DNA from: CAZHPY01 sp964534705
Lineage (GTDB): Bacteria; Omnitrophota; Gorgyraeia; 2-01-FULL-45-10
Direction: 5' to 3'
Assembly: GCA_964534705.1 (NCBI GenBank)
Contig: CAZHPY010000070.1
Coordinates: forward strand, 1 to 8,120
Length of the DNA: 8,120 bases
Made by a program: the position numbers and the translations under genes. Positions within the stretch are counted from its first letter, which is position 1, and the number at the start of each line of letters is the position of its first letter. Shown in pieces: positions 6,173 to 8,120 of this stretch. A model generated the notes under the pieces. The model saw only the letters and a list, made by a program, of their open reading frames with translations. It had not been told where the DNA came from and made no database searches.

Positions 6173-8120
6173 ATGAAGCAAAAATATTCAGGTAGAATTT
6201 TTATTTTCTTCATCCTGCCCGTAATATTTTTTTCTATCCTCGCGGTTTCCTATCTAAGGCTCGCTGATAATTACGAACTCGAAACGCTGGACATGAGATT
6301 CCGTTTAAGGCCCCAGCCGGCTACTACCGATAAGATCATCCTGATAGAAATAGGCAATGATACCGTTAAGAATCTTGGACAATGGCCTATATCCAGGAGC
6401 TACCATGCCATTTTGGTAAAGGCCCTTTCAGAGGCGGGGGCAAAGTCGATCGTTTTTGATCTTTTTTTCAGCGAACCGGGTGAATATGACGACGATTTTG
6501 AAGGCGCCATAAAGGATGCGGGGAACGTATACCTGCCGTTCGTGCTGGATATAGAGGAAAACAAAAAAGAGCATTGTGTGGCGGCAAAGGGATATGTGGC
6601 GCGGAACCTGGAAAGGCTCAGCCTGGCCGCTAAAGGAGAAGGGCATATAAATATCCTACCGGATATTGACGGTAAATTCAGGCGGGTTCCGCCACTGGTA
6701 GGCTGGGAAGGCAAGTGGTATCCCCATATAGCATTTCTTGTCGCATGCGATTATCTGGGTATGCCGCTTAAAAACGCCGTGCTTGTCCCGGGCAAATATC
6801 TTTCTTTGAACGATATTAAAGTGCCTCTTGACGATTACTCGAATCTGATAGTTAATTTTTCGGCTCCCTGGGGCAAGGCATATAAGCACTACTCATATTC
6901 TGATGTTATACAGTCGTACCTGGCGCCCATTGTCGGGAAGGCGCCCATACTGGATCTTGGCATATTCAAGGACAAGGTATGCGTGATAGGCTTGACCGCT
7001 GCGGGTACGGTAGACCTGCATCCAAACCCTTTCGAGACGCTATATCCCGGTTTCGGCATTCACGCGGAAATATTCAATTCCGTATTAAATAAGCATTTCA
7101 TAAGGCGCGTATCAAGAGAGACGAACCTTATCATGCTCGCCTTCCTCACCGCGTTAATAATCATAGCCACGCTGAAGACAAAACCGTTCAAGGGCCTTAT
7201 CATCCTGGTGTTTGTCTCTCTATTATTCATTGTGGGGTCCATTTTGCTGTTTAACGCGTTAGGCCTTTGGATTGACCTGTTCTATCCGGTCCTGGTCATA
7301 ATAGTGCTTTATTTGGCCCTCAATCTTTATAAGTACGTCATAGAATGGAAAAAACGCCTTATATTGGAAAATGAGCTCGGTATAGCAAAGAAGATACAGG
7401 AGAGCCTGCTGCCTAAAAATCCTCCTTCTATCGAAGGCCTTGAAATAAACGCCGTAATGTTTACGGCGCGCCAGGTCGGCGGGGATCTTTATGATTTTGC
7501 GGAGTTCTCAGGCTCAAAAGCAGGGATAATGATCGGAGACGTTTCCGGTAAGGGGGTTCCGGCAAGCCTTTTTATGGCAAAGGTCACCGGCGAATTCAAG
7601 TTTTTTGCAAAGCCTGACGCAAAAGCACACGCAGTCCTGGATAACCTGAATTCAAAGCTTGTCAAAGAATCCTCATCCAACCTTTTTGTGACCATGTTTT
7701 ATATTATATTCGATATGAAGGAAAGGACGGCAGAATTTTCCAACGGCGGGCACCTGCCGGTGGTCCATCTGAGCAGCGAGCTTAAGGTAAACCTGTTGGA
7801 TGTAAGTGAAGGCATGCCCCTGGGGCTCCTCGACTCTTCATACGCTTCCAAAAGTATTAAGTTCGATAAGGGCGATATATTTGTATTATATACCGATGGG
7901 ATAACCGAGGCTATGGATAAGAAGGGCAGGATGTACGGGCAGGAGCGGCTTGTGTCAGTTATAAAGGGGCACAAGGACCTTCCGTCGGATAAGTTGCTTA
8001 AGGCTATCGAAAAAGATGTGAGGAATTTTGAGCCTAGATCCACGCAGCATGACGATATAACCCTGATCGTCATGCTGCGTGGATCTAGGCTCAAAATTCC
8101 TCACATCTTTTTCGATAGCC
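6173..8120 (+). CDS. CHASE2 sensor with C-terminal SpoIIE/RsbU-type PP2C phosphatase, 3' end unreliable
   Basis: This reading frame is open from ATG 6173 to the window edge (649 codons), with no stop. An N-terminal transmembrane helix (about residues 9-28) leads into a CHASE2 extracytoplasmic sensor (about 30-310). Hallmarks are L-D-M-R-F-R (39-44), W-P-I-S-R-S-Y-H-A (71-79), K-S-I-V-F-D-L-F-F-S (91-100) and Y-P-G-F-G-I-H-A-E (291-299). Three transmembrane helices follow (about 317-333, 340-361, 366-388). The cytoplasmic phosphatase begins E-L-G-I-A-K-K-I-Q-E-S-L-L-P (401-414). It keeps the metal aspartates: Asp438 (G-G-D-L-Y-D), Asp456 (G-D-V-S-G-K-G), Asp575 (T-D-G-I-T-E-A) and Asp627/Asp628 (H-D-D-I-T-L). 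It should dephosphorylate a STAS protein, plausibly the one encoded at 3604. The gene lies 13 bp after mlaD. From residue 632 on, the sequence is the reverse complement of upstream codons (inverted repeat 8002-8120). The true stop is probably just beyond residue 632-635 but is not present. Confidence 0.9.
   Translation, partial: MKQKYSGRIFIFFILPVIFFSILAVSYLRLADNYELETLDMRFRLRPQPATTDKIILIEIGNDTVKNLGQWPISRSYHAILVKALSEAGAKSIVFDLFFSEPGEYDDDFEGAIKDAGNVYLPFVLDIEENKKEHCVAAKGYVARNLERLSLAAKGEGHINILPDIDGKFRRVPPLVGWEGKWYPHIAFLVACDYLGMPLKNAVLVPGKYLSLNDIKVPLDDYSNLIVNFSAPWGKAYKHYSYSDVIQSYLAPIVGKAPILDLGIFKDKVCVIGLTAAGTVDLHPNPFETLYPGFGIHAEIFNSVLNKHFIRRVSRETNLIMLAFLTALIIIATLKTKPFKGLIILVFVSLLFIVGSILLFNALGLWIDLFYPVLVIIVLYLALNLYKYVIEWKKRLILENELGIAKKIQESLLPKNPPSIEGLEINAVMFTARQVGGDLYDFAEFSGSKAGIMIGDVSGKGVPASLFMAKVTGEFKFFAKPDAKAHAVLDNLNSKLVKESSSNLFVTMFYIIFDMKERTAEFSNGGHLPVVHLSSELKVNLLDVSEGMPLGLLDSSYASKSIKFDKGDIFVLYTDGITEAMDKKGRMYGQERLVSVIKGHKDLPSDKLLKAIEKDVRNFEPRSTQHDDITLIVMLRGSRLKIPHIFFDS
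8002..8120. repeat. Perfect 55-bp inverted repeat at the sequence end (likely fold-back or assembly artefact)
   Basis: Bases 8002-8056 and 8066-8120 are exact reverse complements over 55 bp, separated by a 9-nt loop (8057-8065, ATAACCCTG). The left arm encodes the conserved end of the PP2C domain (from L-K-A-I-E-K-D-V through Q-H-D-D). The right arm, in the same frame, gives residues with no relation to the family after L-I-V. The right arm stops at the last base, so the symmetry may go further. There is no U-tract, and the stem is far longer than a terminator. A 6-bp native hairpin seed (GACGAT with ATCGTC) at the turn fits a fold-back priming event. Confidence 0.95.

Noticed and set aside
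8002..8120. Hairpin telomere of a linear replicon or an intrinsic terminator
   Set aside because: The repeat lies inside a conserved phosphatase domain and truncates it; the loop is not self-complementary, no U-tract follows, and 55 perfect base pairs made of coding sequence fit an artefact better.
8066..8120. A genuine 18-residue C-terminal extension of the phosphatase
   Set aside because: The codons are the exact reverse complement of upstream coding sequence, so beyond perhaps the first two or three residues the peptide has no independent support.
1..8120. Mobile elements, CRISPR arrays, tRNA or rRNA genes, and long antisense reading frames
   Set aside because: No direct-repeat arrays, transposase motifs or RNA gene signatures were seen. 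The minus-strand frames lie opposite well-supported conserved genes and show no family motifs.

Overview
The window is a densely packed, single-strand stretch of bacterial chromosome, with every gene on the + strand and 54 bp as the longest gap between genes. The organism is most likely a didermic (Gram-negative type) bacterium. It carries an Mla-type lipid transporter core (MlaE, MlaF, MlaD) that normally serves outer-membrane lipid traffic. Composition is moderate in GC, with heavy use of ATA for Ile and AGG for Arg. The mix of MlaEFD with RsbW/RsbV-like regulators and a SpoIIE-type phosphatase recalls deep-branching lineages such as Omnitrophota and related PVC-type or deltaproteobacterial groups. 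That placement is a low-confidence guess from gene content alone, and the end of the sequence looks like a contig end.

Left part (1-2204): the 3' end of mnmE (tRNA wobble-uridine modification GTPase), then folE (GTP cyclohydrolase I). A short AT-rich gap holds a good sigma70-like promoter. It is followed by a small DUF212/divergent PAP2 membrane protein and a membrane-anchored TPR-like/LysM/L,D-transpeptidase. These are housekeeping and cell-wall functions.

Middle (2215-3927): accA (carboxyltransferase alpha subunit of acetyl-CoA carboxylase) starts at TTG behind a near-perfect Shine-Dalgarno. Its 3' end overlaps a gene for a single-domain GHKL protein of the RsbW/SpoIIAB anti-sigma kinase type. 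Next comes a single-domain STAS protein of the RsbV/SpoIIAA type with an intact D-S-S-G phospho-acceptor motif.

Right part (3924-8120): mlaE overlaps the STAS gene by 4 bp (ATGA) and is followed closely by mlaF and mlaD. Last is a large CHASE2 sensor with a C-terminal SpoIIE/PP2C phosphatase. All three parts of a partner-switching circuit (kinase, STAS antagonist, sensor phosphatase) therefore bracket a lipid transporter, with no sigma factor visible. In E. coli the Mla ATPase is regulated by a STAS protein, MlaB. The attractive hypothesis is that this STAS protein doubles as the MlaB subunit and that its phosphorylation by the RsbW-like kinase, reversed by the CHASE2 phosphatase, gates lipid transport directly.

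The last 119 bases (8002-8120) are a perfect 55-bp inverted repeat around a 9-nt loop, inside the phosphatase gene and running to the very last base. This is best read as a fold-back or assembly artefact at a contig end. The final residues of that gene and its open 3' end should not be trusted.
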